A stretch of DNA of 64,000 bases from Aquibaculum arenosum (lineage in GTDB: Bacteria; Pseudomonadota; Alphaproteobacteria; Kiloniellales; DSM-21159), in contig NZ_JARHUD010000007.1 of the NCBI RefSeq assembly GCF_029222965.1, positions 124,001 to 188,000 on the forward strand, written 5' to 3'. The position numbers and the translations under genes were made by a program. Numbering within the stretch: position 1 is the first letter of the stretch; each line of letters opens with the position of its first letter. Positions 9,033 to 17,644 of this stretch are shown one piece after another. The notes under the pieces are model-generated. The model was not told where the DNA came from. It did not search any database and saw only the letters and a list, made by a program, of their open reading frames with translations.

Positions 9033-10400
9033 TCAGGTGCCTTCCACAGGCATGTTCAGCGCCGTCCAGGCCGTCATGCCGCCGAGCAGGTTGGAGACGT
9101 TCGCGTAGCCGTTGCGCTCAAGGATGCTGGCCGCGAGGCTGCCGCGATGGCCGACGCTGCAGGTGACCACGAGGGGCGCGTCGCGGCTCCGTTCAAGCTC
9201 GGTCAACTGTTCTTCCAGATGACCGACGAAAGCGTTCTCGGCGCCCGGGATGTGGCCTTCTTCGAACTCGCCGGCCTCCCGCACGTCAAGAATCGTCACC
9301 TCATCCAGGCGATCGGCCAGCGTGCGCGGTGCTGTCGTGCCGCTTGTCTCGATGGGCAGACCGGCGTCGCGCCAGGCTTCGAAGCCGCCGGCCAGCGCGC
9401 CGGCCACATTGTCGAAGCCGATGCGCGCAAGCGAGAGGCGTGCTTCGCGGGCGGCCGCGGGACTGTCGGCCACCAGCAGGATGGATGCGGACTCCTCGGC
9501 GATCCAGCCGCCGTAGCGCGCCACGCCGGACAGCCAGACGCTGTAGGCCCCACCGATATGCCCACCAGCAAAGGCCTCCACCTCGCGGGTATCGATCACC
9601 AGGGCCTCGCCGCAGAGCTCGGCGAACGCTTCCGGCTGCAGCCATGCCAGGGGCAGGTCGTCGAAGGGACGACCGGCCTGCAGGTTCACCTCCTCCATCA
9701 GGCGGAAATAGGGCGGCCGCGCCAGGCCTTCACCGGTCTTGTGGCGGATGAAGTCTTCCCGGCTCTTGGTCGCGACAGCGTTGCTGACCCGTTCGATGCC
9801 GATGGTTGAGTGGTCACGGTCGGCAACGTTGCCGCCGCAGGCCGAGCCCGCGCCATGTGCCGGCAGCACGAAGGCCTGGTCGCCCAGCGACAGAATCTTG
9901 GCGTGCACTTGGTCATAGAGCAGGCCGGCGTTCTCGGCCGTCTTGTTGGCGTCCGGCAGATCGGTGCGTCCGGTGTCACCGATGAAGAGGCTGTCGCCGG
10001 TGAACACGCCCCAGGGCCGATCCGGTGCGGCGTCGAGGCTGATGGCAAAGCACATGCTTTCTGGCGTATGCCCGGGCGTGTGCAGGGCCTGCAGCGTCAT
10101 GCCCCCGGTGAGCGGCATGGTTTCGCGATCGCGCAGCCGCCGGTCCGCATGAGCCATGATGTCATGATCGCAAGCCAGGATTTCGCAGCCCGTGAGCGTC
10201 CGCAGCGCGGCACCGCCCATCTCGAAATCCTCTTGGCGATGGGTCTCCAGCACCCAGCGCAGCCGCAGCCCGTTGTCGTGGAGCACCTTGAGATAGCGCT
10301 CCACGTCGCGACCCGGGTCCACGAGGGCGGCCATGCCGTCCTCCGCCAGGATGTAGGCCACATGGGCGATGCCGGGTGTCTTGATCGGCTGAAAGAACAT
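9033..10400 (-). CDS. MBL-fold metallohydrolase fused to two rhodanese domains (persulfide dioxygenase-like)
   Basis: Product of 455 residues; the start at 10400 follows a GGGGGAGGAG ribosome-binding site. Residues 1-240 are a metallo-beta-lactamase fold of the persulfide dioxygenase/glyoxalase II group. The usual THxHxDH loop reads THRQEDF (His54, Gln56, Asp58, Phe59), so two His are lost, while His111 (HTPGH), Asp136 (TGDSLF) and His182 (PAHG) remain. His, His, Asp is the mononuclear iron set of ETHE1-type enzymes. Residues about 275-360 are a rhodanese domain without catalytic Cys; about 370-455 is a second one with CSVGHR and Cys414. Probable role: oxidation and transfer of persulfide sulfur. 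The domain assignment is firm; the exact activity is not. Confidence 0.85.
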   Translation of the reverse strand: MFFQPIKTPGIAHVAYILAEDGMAALVDPGRDVERYLKVLHDNGLRLRWVLETHRQEDFEMGGAALRTLTGCEILACDHDIMAHADRRLRDRETMPLTGGMTLQALHTPGHTPESMCFAISLDAAPDRPWGVFTGDSLFIGDTGRTDLPDANKTAENAGLLYDQVHAKILSLGDQAFVLPAHGAGSACGGNVADRDHSTIGIERVSNAVATKSREDFIRHKTGEGLARPPYFRLMEEVNLQAGRPFDDLPLAWLQPEAFAELCGEALVIDTREVEAFAGGHIGGAYSVWLSGVARYGGWIAEESASILLVADSPAAAREARLSLARIGFDNVAGALAGGFEAWRDAGLPIETSGTTAPRTLADRLDEVTILDVREAGEFEEGHIPGAENAFVGHLEEQLTELERSRDAPLVVTCSVGHRGSLAASILERNGYANVSNLLGGMTAWTALNMPVEGT

Positions 10401-10852
10401 GAGCGCGCTCCTCCCCCGTTTGATGGTGCGGATTGGCTGCAAGCGGTCCGGCCGGCGCAGTGCAGTGGACGCGTACAAAGCGCAATCGCCTGGAGCGGAA
10501 ACGCGGTTTGGGGGGGAAGGTTTCGCTGGTGCCGGAGGAGGGTGTTGAGCTCGATGGTCGTGGGCAGCTACAGGTGAAGCAGCAGATACTGCCGAGGAGT
10601 TCAAGAAGCCGCTGGGGCTTACGCAGGGTGCGCTCGCCGAGGCAATGGGCGCGCAAGGTAAGAAGGTAAATATCTCTCTATTCTTCTTTGTGAAAGGTCA
10701 ATTTAGCGGGGACTGGGAGCATGATAGCGACGTCGAAGGCTAACGTTCGCAGGGAGCACTCCTTTGGCTATGCAGCCGGATGGCTTCATCCAATAACCGT
10801 TGTGCTCCATTGCATCGCGTGATTGTCATTTGTTTCCCAAGCGCCATGAGCT
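10401..10852. other. Gene-poor stretch with only a broken antitoxin fragment
   Basis: This 452-base stretch between the MBL/rhodanese gene and parE has no complete gene on either strand. The only recognisable protein-coding content is a short HigA-like fragment around 10573-10660. The remainder looks like decayed sequence, consistent with erosion of an accessory insertion. Confidence 0.6.
10573..10660 (+). pseudogene. Fragment of a HigA-type helix-turn-helix antitoxin
   Basis: Reading from 10573 on the + strand gives GEAADTAEEFKKPLGLTQGA followed by LAEAMGAQG. This matches the start of HigA/XRE antitoxins, whose consensus runs roughly EEFLxPLGLSQxxLAxALG and is followed by the recognition helix. 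Here the frame continues into unrelated sequence before the recognition helix, and there is no start codon or ribosome-binding site. I read it as a deletion remnant of a second toxin-antitoxin module beside parDE. Confidence 0.4.
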
Positions 10853-11170
10853 TTAAAGGGATCCGAAATCCTCGCGGAACCTCTCGATCTGGTGCATCCG
10901 CGCATGGAGGATGGTGACAATTCCGATGTCGCCGTTGGAGAGCCTGCGCCAGTAGACAAAATGGTGCTCATACCGAAAGAAGAATCCCGCGACACCGAAC
11001 TCTGCCGGGACGGGCCTTGAGATTACGCCATGGGATTCGATCTCTTCGAAAGCCGCGAACATGCCGGTGATGTAGCGGTCGGCTTGGTCGGAGCCCCAAC
11101 GAGAGCGCGTATACCGATAAATCTCGTCAAGTCGGTAAGACGCCGCCTCTTGAATGCGGACGGCGGCCAT
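10853..11170 (-). CDS. parE: RelE/ParE-family toxin
   Basis: Product of 105 residues with the ParE pattern: an N-terminal helix pair (AASYRLDEIYRYTRSRWG), central FEEIESHG, and beta strands ending in ILHARMHQIERF. ParE toxins poison DNA gyrase; RelE relatives cut mRNA, and sequence alone cannot fully separate them. It begins 6 bases after the antitoxin gene, the normal antitoxin-first order. The operon sits directly 3' of tRNA-Ser. Confidence 0.85.
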   Translation of the reverse strand: MAAVRIQEAASYRLDEIYRYTRSRWGSDQADRYITGMFAAFEEIESHGVISRPVPAEFGVAGFFFRYEHHFVYWRRLSNGDIGIVTILHARMHQIERFREDFGSL

Positions 11171-11176
11171 GCCCGG

Positions 11177-11431
11177 TTATGCCTTGTTACGAGCAATAAC
11201 CTCTGCGGCGGTGAGCGGCTGGTACGAAGATTGCGGTGCTGCGAAGGCATGAGCGAGCTCGGCTTTCAGCCGGTCGAATGCTTCCTGCTCTGTCCGTTCC
11301 TTGTCGCGGCGGATCAGGTCGCGAATGTATTCGCTGACATTCTCGTAAGCGCCGGTCTCGCTGACATTGCTGGCAACGAATTCGCTGAGCGCTCCGCTGA
11401 GGCGCACTGTCATTGTCGTCGTGCGGGGCAT
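11177..11431 (-). CDS. parD: ParD-family ribbon-helix-helix antitoxin
   Basis: Product of 84 residues. Residues 4-45 (TTMTVRLSGALSEFVASNV and then YENVSEYIRDLIRRD) form a ribbon-helix-helix DNA-binding domain, followed by an acidic, flexible tail (ERTEQEAFDRLKAELAHAF) that neutralises the toxin. There is a GGAGG ribosome-binding site 7 bases before the ATG. It probably represses its own operon together with ParE. Confidence 0.85.
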   Translation of the reverse strand: MPRTTTMTVRLSGALSEFVASNVSETGAYENVSEYIRDLIRRDKERTEQEAFDRLKAELAHAFAAPQSSYQPLTAAEVIARNKA

Positions 11432-11461
11432 AGCAAAACCTCCATCGACGGGAATGTCTTC

Positions 11462-11489
11462 AATATAATCAAAAATGAACGCGCTTCAA
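11462..11489 (-). promoter_or_regulatory. Putative sigma-70 promoter of parDE
   Basis: On the - strand, a -35 TTGAAG (11489-11484) is separated by 16 bases from a -10 TATATT (11467-11462), about 30 bases upstream of the parD start. The local sequence is A+T-rich compared with its surroundings. An autoregulatory operator would be expected to overlap it. Confidence 0.45.
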
Positions 11490-11599
11490 GATTTAGCTTA
11501 AGAACTGGCAACTAGTCTTGGGCCGAATGGCTGTTTGCAGCTGCGTTCACTTTCAGCGCAAGAAGCGAAGCGTCTCGTGTTGTAGCGGGTTCTGCGAAA

Positions 11600-11691
11600 T
11601 GGCGGAGGGGATGGGATTCGAACCCACGATAGGGGGTTAACCCTATAACGGTTTAGCAAACCGTCGCCTTCAGCCACTCGGCCACCCCTCC
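11600..11691 (-). tRNA. tRNA-Ser(GCU)
   Basis: The reverse strand folds into a class II tRNA with acceptor GGAGGGG/CCCCTCC, discriminator G, an encoded CCA (positions 11602-11600), a D-arm TGGCCGAGTGG, an anticodon loop with GCT, a long variable arm (TAGGGTTAACCCCCTA) typical of serine tRNA, and the T-loop GGTTCGAATCC. It decodes AGC and AGU. The parDE operon follows its 3' end on the same strand. Confidence 0.97.
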
Positions 11692-11763
11692 GCAAAACGA
11701 GCGGCTGTCCACCACGACGTTTGCGGCGAGACCTTCTAGGCGCAGGGGCGCCGGCTTGTCAAC

Positions 11764-11799
11764 GCCGGCATCTGGGCCGGCATCTGGGCCGGCATCCGG
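11764..11799. repeat. Three tandem 12-base repeats
   Basis: The unit GCCGGCATCTGG occurs three times in direct succession, the third copy with one change (T to C). It lies between tRNA-Ser and the aldehyde dehydrogenase gene, outside any gene I can support. Length is a multiple of three, but no reading frame is evident. Confidence 0.8.
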
Positions 11800-11979
11800 G
11801 CTGTTCTCCCAAGACCATGGAGCGCGCGCTCGAGAGCTGCCTTCGGCGGTGTGGGCTGCGCTTGCTGCGCCCCATGGGCAGCGCTATCGTCCGGCCGAGA
11901 CGCGCCGATGTCTGGAAGCCTTTGTCCGGCACTGGCGACGCCAGCCCCGTTCCACTCTATTTCCGAGGAGAGACTTCCC

Positions 11980-13479
11980 ATGTCTGCGCTTCTTTCCCTC
12001 GATGCCGTTCAGGAGCAGGCCCAAGGCCTGAACATCCGGGGGCAGGCCTTCATCGGCGGTCGCTATGCCGATTCCGCCAGCGGCGAGACCTTCGACTGCA
12101 CCAGCCCGATTGATGGACGTCTGCTGACCAAGGTCGCCCGCTGCGGCGAGGAGGACGTGGACCGCGCCGTGCGCGCGGCGCGCGCTGCCTTTGAGGATGG
12201 CCGCTGGGCCGATCTGGCACCGGCCAAGCGCAAGCGGGTCATGCTCAAGTTCGCCGACCTGATCCTGCAGCACCGCACCGAGCTGGCGCTGCTGGAGACG
12301 TTGGACATGGGCAAGCCCATCAACGATTCCAGCAACATCGATATTCCGGGCGTGGCCAACTGCATCCGTTGGTTCGCGGAAGCCGCCGACAAGGTCTATG
12401 ACGAGGTGGCGCCCACCGCCCACAACATCGTCGCCATGCTGCGGCGCGAGCCGGTGGGCGTGGTCGGGGCGATCGTGCCCTGGAACTTCCCGCTGATGAT
12501 GGCGGCCTGGAAGATCGGCCCGGCGCTGGCCACCGGCAACTCGCTGATCATCAAGCCGGCCGAACAGTCCTCCCTGACCGCCATCCGCGTGGCCGAGCTC
12601 GCGGCCGAGGCCGGCGTGCCCGAGGGCGTTTTCCAGGTGGTCACTGGCTACGGCCCCGAGGCCGGTAAGGCCCTGGCCCGGCACATGGACGTGGATTCCA
12701 TCGCTTTCACCGGCTCCGGCGAGGTGGGCAAGCTGCTGCTGCGCTACTCCGGTGAAACCAACATGAAACGCGTCTCCCTGGAGTGCGGCGGCAAGACCCC
12801 GCACATCGTGCTGGCCGACACCCACGACATGGACGCCGCCGCCAGTGCTGCCGCCTGGGGCATCTTCTTTAATCAGGGTGAGGTCTGCAACGCCGGCTCC
12901 CGTCTGCTGGTCGAGGAGACGATCAAGGACGAGTTCCTGGAGAAGGTGCAGAAGGTTGCCTCCGGCATGCGTTTCGGCAACCCGCTGGACCCGCAGACCC
13001 AGATGGGCGCCATCGTCGACAAGGAGCAGCTCGACAAGGTGATGTCCTATATCGGAATCGGTCAGGAAGAGGGCGCCAAGCTCCTGCTGGGCGGCAAGCA
13101 GGCCTTTGCCGAAACCGGCGGCTGCTATGTCGAGCCGACCATCTTCGACGGTGTGCGCAACAACATGCGTGTTGCCCAGGAGGAAATCTTTGGTCCGGTG
13201 CTCTCGGTCCTAACCTTCAAGGACGCCAGCGAGGCGGTGCGTATCGGCAACGACACGATCTATGGTCTCGCAGCGGCAGTCTGGACCCGCGACATCAACA
13301 AGGCGCACAAGATGGCACGTGCACTGCGGGCCGGCTCGGTCTGGGTGAACTGCTTCGACGGCGGCGACATCACCACGCCCTTCGGCGGCTATAAGCAGTC
13401 CGGCTTCGGGCGCGACAAGTCGCTCCACTCGATGGAGAAGTACACCGAGCTCAAGACGATCTGGATCGAATTGCACTGA
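11980..13479 (+). CDS. puuC: NAD(P)-dependent aldehyde dehydrogenase, PuuC-like
   Basis: Product of 499 residues from the ATG at 11980, which has a GAGGAGA ribosome-binding site 6 bases ahead. It is a full-length ALDH: cofactor segment PWNFPLMMAAWKIGPALATG, catalytic Glu268 in LECGGKTP and catalytic Cys303 in GEVCNAGSR. The C-terminal GGYKQSGFGRDKSLHSMEKY and the ending TELKTIWIEL are especially close to E. coli PuuC, which oxidises gamma-glutamyl-gamma-aminobutyraldehyde in putrescine breakdown. Related enzymes accept 3-hydroxypropanal or betaine aldehyde. No other putrescine gene is adjacent; the PuuD-like protein at 36.4-37.1 kb sits in a different context. The enzyme class is certain, the substrate likely but inferred. 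Confidence 0.88.
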   Translation: MSALLSLDAVQEQAQGLNIRGQAFIGGRYADSASGETFDCTSPIDGRLLTKVARCGEEDVDRAVRAARAAFEDGRWADLAPAKRKRVMLKFADLILQHRTELALLETLDMGKPINDSSNIDIPGVANCIRWFAEAADKVYDEVAPTAHNIVAMLRREPVGVVGAIVPWNFPLMMAAWKIGPALATGNSLIIKPAEQSSLTAIRVAELAAEAGVPEGVFQVVTGYGPEAGKALARHMDVDSIAFTGSGEVGKLLLRYSGETNMKRVSLECGGKTPHIVLADTHDMDAAASAAAWGIFFNQGEVCNAGSRLLVEETIKDEFLEKVQKVASGMRFGNPLDPQTQMGAIVDKEQLDKVMSYIGIGQEEGAKLLLGGKQAFAETGGCYVEPTIFDGVRNNMRVAQEEIFGPVLSVLTFKDASEAVRIGNDTIYGLAAAVWTRDINKAHKMARALRAGSVWVNCFDGGDITTPFGGYKQSGFGRDKSLHSMEKYTELKTIWIELH

Positions 13480-13851
13480 GAGCCGGAGCGAGCAGCATCG
13501 CCGGCGGCGCTGTTAGAGCATATCGTCTCAAATCGGGTTCGCGAAGCGAAGCGATTTGAGACGTGAATCTGCTCTACACCCTTGATTCAGAGCGGATTCA
13601 CGCGTTTGTTCTGAACGCTGCGCGTTACAGATTAAACGAGATCCGCTCGAGCGGGCGCCGCCGTGGGATTCAGCCACGCCTGCAATAGGCTCCCCGGGAT
13701 TAAGGAACATTTCGCGTTTGTTCTTCCCAAATCTTGGGAGTCGCTGCGGGCTGGCCACTACAGGTTTCCATGACCGCATGAAGCGGTTACCCTGTTCACG
13801 TCTTGTCCCAGGCACGCGCCACGCCTTGTTGCGGCCAGTTGAGGAGCCAGC
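13480..13851. other. Intergenic stretch dominated by palindromic repeats
   Basis: This 372-base gap between the aldehyde dehydrogenase and dapC holds no gene. Its left half is a composite palindromic element (13515-13648). Further right a small hairpin CCCAA/TTGGG (13726-13738) is present. The dapC promoter should lie in the right half, but no convincing -35/-10 pair was found. Confidence 0.7.
13515..13648. repeat. Composite palindromic intergenic element (REP/RIME-like)
   Basis: Stem 1: CGTCTCAAATCG (13524-13535) pairs perfectly with CGATTTGAGACG (13552-13563), with an inner TTCGC/GCGAA stem. Stem 2: CGTGAATCTGCTCT (13562-13575) pairs with AGAGCGGATTCACG (13589-13602), one mismatch. A third pairing, GAGCGGAT with ATCCGCTC (13641-13648), competes with stem 2. 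Its start, AGAGCAT, recalls the mobile palindromic repeats scattered through alphaproteobacterial genomes. Only one copy is in the window. It could also terminate or stabilise the upstream aldehyde dehydrogenase mRNA. Confidence 0.7.
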
Positions 13852-15111
13852 ATGACCGAAGCCAGTCGATCCAGTACGCCGCCGGCCAATGCGGCCGTGG
13901 CCGGGGACGAAGGACCCTTGCGTGTCGACCCGCGCAGCTTTCATCCTTTCCTGCGGCTGGCGCGCTTGCTCGAGGGCGTGGAGCCCGGCCGCTCTCCGTT
14001 GCCTGACGGCAAGCCGATCAATCTCTCCATAGGCGATCCGCAGCTTGCAGCACCGCCATTGGTTGCGAAGGCGATTGCGCAGTTCCCGGGCGACTGGTCG
14101 CGTTATCCTCCCTTCCGTGGGCCAGAGAGCTATCGCAAGGCCGCCGTGGGCTGGCTCAACCGGCGCTACGGGCTGCCTGCCGGCTTCATCGAGGAAGGTC
14201 GTCACCTGCTGCCGATCCCGGGCAGCCGCGAGGGACTGTTTTTCGCCACCTTGGCGGCAATCAATCTCGGCGCGGCCGAGGGGCGGACCAAGGTCCTGAT
14301 TCCCGCGCCGGGCTATCACGTCTACGTGGGCGGCGCCGTGGCAGCGGGCGCAGAACCCGTTTTCGTGCCGGTGAGCCGCGAAACGGGCTTCCTGCCCGAC
14401 TTCAGTGCGCTCGACCCGGATATTCTTGACCGCACCGCCATCGCCTTCCTCTGCTCGCCCTCCAATCCCGAAGGGGCGGTGGCGGACAAGGCGCAGTGGA
14501 GCCGCATGATCGCTCTGGCACGACAGCATGGCTTCACCCTGGCCGCCGATGAGTGCTACACCGACGTCTACACCGACACCCCGCCGGCCGGTGTGCTCGA
14601 GGCTGCGGCCGACAGCGGGTCGCTTGACCGGGTGTTGAGCTTTCAGTCCCTGTCCAAGCGTTCCAGCGCCGCGGGCTTGCGCTGCGGCTTCGTGGCCGGG
14701 GAGCAGGGCATGGTGGATGCCATCGATGCCTTCTTCCGATACGGTGGAGCGGGCGTGCCGGTGCCGATCCTTGAGGCAGGCGCCGCGCTTTGGGACGACG
14801 AGGCCCATGTCGCCGAAACGCGCGGTTTCTACCAGAATCTCTTCACTCTGGCCGAACGCAAGCTGGGCAACCGCTTCGGCTGGACCAAGCCGGCGGGCGG
14901 ATTCTTTCTCTGGCTCGAGGTGGGCGACGGTGAGGCCGCGGCCAAGCGCCTGTGGCAGGAGGCCGGCATCCGCACGCTGCCCGGAGGCTACCTCTGCGCC
15001 CGACCGCTGCCCGACGGTAACCCCGGTGAACGCTTCATCCGGGTGGCCCTGGTCTACGGACCGGAGGTGACCGAACCCGCGCTCGATCGCCTGATCGAGG
15101 TGCTGGGGTAG
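13852..15111 (+). CDS. dapC: Succinyldiaminopimelate transaminase (DapC)
   Basis: Product of 419 residues, a fold-type I PLP aminotransferase. Landmarks are the substrate-binding SIGDPQLAAPP, YPPFRGPESYRKA, the PSNPEGAV segment, and the PLP-lysine motif SFQSLSKRSSAAGLRCGF. This combination is that of DapC, which transfers amino nitrogen from glutamate to N-succinyl-2-amino-6-ketopimelate in lysine and peptidoglycan precursor synthesis. It lies 5 bases before ftsK, a pairing seen in other alphaproteobacteria. The dapF gene of the same pathway is 8 kb downstream. Confidence 0.88.
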   Translation: MTEASRSSTPPANAAVAGDEGPLRVDPRSFHPFLRLARLLEGVEPGRSPLPDGKPINLSIGDPQLAAPPLVAKAIAQFPGDWSRYPPFRGPESYRKAAVGWLNRRYGLPAGFIEEGRHLLPIPGSREGLFFATLAAINLGAAEGRTKVLIPAPGYHVYVGGAVAAGAEPVFVPVSRETGFLPDFSALDPDILDRTAIAFLCSPSNPEGAVADKAQWSRMIALARQHGFTLAADECYTDVYTDTPPAGVLEAAADSGSLDRVLSFQSLSKRSSAAGLRCGFVAGEQGMVDAIDAFFRYGGAGVPVPILEAGAALWDDEAHVAETRGFYQNLFTLAERKLGNRFGWTKPAGGFFLWLEVGDGEAAAKRLWQEAGIRTLPGGYLCARPLPDGNPGERFIRVALVYGPEVTEPALDRLIEVLG

Positions 15112-15116
15112 GCGCG

Positions 15117-17534
15117 GTGGCTTCGGCACGGGGCGCAAGCAACGCGAGCGGTCGCACGGCGGCACGGGGTAAGTCCTTCCGTCTGCTGCCGGCCGGGGCG
15201 GTCTCCTTTCTGCGTGAGCGACTGATAGAGGCTCTGGGCCTGAGCCTGGTGCTGCTCGGCTTTGTGCTGGTGATTGTCTGCCTGGGCTACGACCCGGCCG
15301 ATCCATCGCTCAACCGAGCCGGCGCGCAGGAGATCGGCAACCCGCTGGGCCTGCTGGGCGCCTATACCGCCGATCTGCTGCTGCAAAGTTTCGGGCTCGG
15401 CGCCTTTCTGGTGGCCTTTCTGCCCATCGCCTGGGGCTGGCGCCTGCTGCGCAGCCACGCCATCAGCCGCTTCACCTTGCGCCTGCTGGCCGCCGTGGTG
15501 GCTCTGATGGCGGCGACTCTGGCGCTCACGGTGGTACCCGCCACCCAGGGCTGGCCGCTCCGCAGCGGCCTGGGTGGCTGGCTCGGCCTGCTGCTGCTGT
15601 CCCAGGCCTTGCGTCTCTTTGCCGTATCGCCGGTGATCCCCGCGCTGCTTGCGGGGGTGTTCGCGCTGGGGCTGGGCGTGTTCGCACTTGCCTTCAGGCT
15701 GGGTGAATGGCGGGCCGTCGGCCGTGGGGTGGGGCGGGGCAGCAGCCGCGCCCTTGGGTATCTGCGCAGTGGCGTGGGTCGAAGTGCGAGTCTGCTCAAT
15801 CGGCGCCGGCCAGCGGATGTACAGGAGGGTGACACTGAAGCGCAGAAGCCTGCGCGTCCGGCGCCCGCCCGCCGCCAGCGCAAGCCCGCCAAGTCCACTG
15901 CCCCTGCGTCTCCCGCGGCGAGCGCGTCCGAGTCCGCGCCGAGCCTGGTGGCCGAGCCGAGCCAACGCCCCAAGGCGCCGCGGCGTGAGCGGGGAGACGA
16001 GCAGACCTCGCTCGCCTTCAGCGATGGCGGCTACGAACCGCCGCCGCTGACGCTCCTGACGGAGCCCACCAAAGACGGGGGGCAGCTTGACCGCGACGGC
16101 TTGGAGAAAAACGCGCGCCTTCTGGAAGGCGTGCTGCAGGATTTCGGCGTGCGCGGCGAGATCGTGAAGGTCCGTCCGGGCCCGGTGGTCACCCGCTATG
16201 ACCTGGAGCCGGCGCCGGGCACCAAGACCAGCCGGGTGGTGGCACTCTCGGACGATATCGCGCGTTCGATGTCCACCACATCGGTGCGTGTCGCCGTGGT
16301 TCCGGGCACCAGCACCATCGGCATCGAACTGCCAAATCGCAAGCGCGAGACGGTCTATCTGCGCGAACTGCTGGCCAGCAGCGACTACATTGAAAGCAAG
16401 GCGGCCCTGCCATTGGTGCTCGGCAAGGACATCGGCGGCCTGCCGATCTCTGTCGATCTGGCGCGCATGCCGCACCTGCTGATCGCCGGCACCACCGGCT
16501 CCGGCAAGTCGGTGGGGATCAACGCCATGATCCTCTCACTGCTCTACCGTTTGCCGCCCGAGCGCTGCCGCATGATCATGGTCGACCCGAAGATGCTGGA
16601 GTTGTCGGTCTATGACGGCATCCCGCACCTGCTGACCCCGGTGGTGACCGAACCGAAAAAGGCGGTGGTGGCGCTGAAGTGGGCGGTGCGGGAGATGGAG
16701 AACCGCTACCGCGCCATGTCGCTTCTGGGTGTGCGCAACATAGACGGTTACAACGCCCGCCTGGAGGAGGCGCGGCGCTCCGGCGAGGTGCTGACCCGCC
16801 GGGTACAGACCGGCTTCGATCCCGACACCGGCCAGCCGATCCACGAGGAGGAGCCCTTCGACCTGGAGCCGCTGCCCTATGTGGTGGTGGTGGTCGACGA
16901 GATGGCCGACCTCATGCTGGTGGCCGGCAAGGAGGTGGAGGGCGCCATCCAGCGCCTGGCCCAGATGGCGCGCGCGGCCGGGATTCACCTCATCATGGCC
17001 ACCCAGCGTCCTTCGGTGGACGTCATCACCGGCACCATCAAGGCCAACTTCCCCACCCGCATCTCCTTCCACGTCACGAGCAAGATCGACAGCCGCACCA
17101 TCCTGGGCGAGTCCGGTGCTGAGCATCTGCTGGGCCAGGGCGACATGCTGCACATGGCCCACGGCGGGCGGCTCACCCGCGTGCATGGGCCCTTTGTCTC
17201 CGACCAGGAAGTGGAAGCCGTCGTGGCCCACCTCAAGGCGCAGGGGCAGCCGAGCTTCGTCGAGGGCCTGACCGACGAACCGGAAGGTGAAGAAGAGGGC
17301 ATTCCCGGCCTCGGTGGCGGCGAGGGCGGCCCGGACGAAGAGCTTTACCGCCGCGCGGTGGAAGTGGTGGCGCGCCACCGCAAGGCCTCCACCTCCTTCA
17401 TCCAGCGCCAGCTGCAGATCGGCTACAACCGGGCGGCTCGCCTGGTGGAGCAGATGGAAGCCGAGGGGATCGTCAGCGCGGCCAATCATGTCGGCAAACG
17501 CGAGGTGCTGTTGGGCGAACGTGGTTTTGATTGA
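15117..17534 (+). CDS. ftsK: DNA translocase FtsK
   Basis: Product of 805 residues, starting with GTG only 5 bases after dapC. The N-terminal ~210 residues contain four membrane helices that anchor it at the septum. A proline/alanine-rich linker (about 220-310) follows, then the alpha/beta motor domains with Walker A GTTGSGKS at residues 458-465 and a Walker B-like VVVVDEMADLM. The final ~65 residues (RRAVEVVARHRKASTSFIQR onward) are the gamma winged-helix domain that reads KOPS sequences. It pumps DNA through the closing septum and activates XerCD at dif. Length is typical for alphaproteobacteria, which have a short linker. Confidence 0.97.
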   Translation: MASARGASNASGRTAARGKSFRLLPAGAVSFLRERLIEALGLSLVLLGFVLVIVCLGYDPADPSLNRAGAQEIGNPLGLLGAYTADLLLQSFGLGAFLVAFLPIAWGWRLLRSHAISRFTLRLLAAVVALMAATLALTVVPATQGWPLRSGLGGWLGLLLLSQALRLFAVSPVIPALLAGVFALGLGVFALAFRLGEWRAVGRGVGRGSSRALGYLRSGVGRSASLLNRRRPADVQEGDTEAQKPARPAPARRQRKPAKSTAPASPAASASESAPSLVAEPSQRPKAPRRERGDEQTSLAFSDGGYEPPPLTLLTEPTKDGGQLDRDGLEKNARLLEGVLQDFGVRGEIVKVRPGPVVTRYDLEPAPGTKTSRVVALSDDIARSMSTTSVRVAVVPGTSTIGIELPNRKRETVYLRELLASSDYIESKAALPLVLGKDIGGLPISVDLARMPHLLIAGTTGSGKSVGINAMILSLLYRLPPERCRMIMVDPKMLELSVYDGIPHLLTPVVTEPKKAVVALKWAVREMENRYRAMSLLGVRNIDGYNARLEEARRSGEVLTRRVQTGFDPDTGQPIHEEEPFDLEPLPYVVVVVDEMADLMLVAGKEVEGAIQRLAQMARAAGIHLIMATQRPSVDVITGTIKANFPTRISFHVTSKIDSRTILGESGAEHLLGQGDMLHMAHGGRLTRVHGPFVSDQEVEAVVAHLKAQGQPSFVEGLTDEPEGEEEGIPGLGGGEGGPDEELYRRAVEVVARHRKASTSFIQRQLQIGYNRAARLVEQMEAEGIVSAANHVGKREVLLGERGFD

Positions 17535-17644
17535 GGCAACGCCGCAAAGGTGCCGTGAATCTGCCATGAGGTTTGCACCTTCGCTGCCCAACGTGCCACT
17601 GAGTTGAAGAACCGTCACCATCGCCTGCATGGAGGGCCTTGCCC

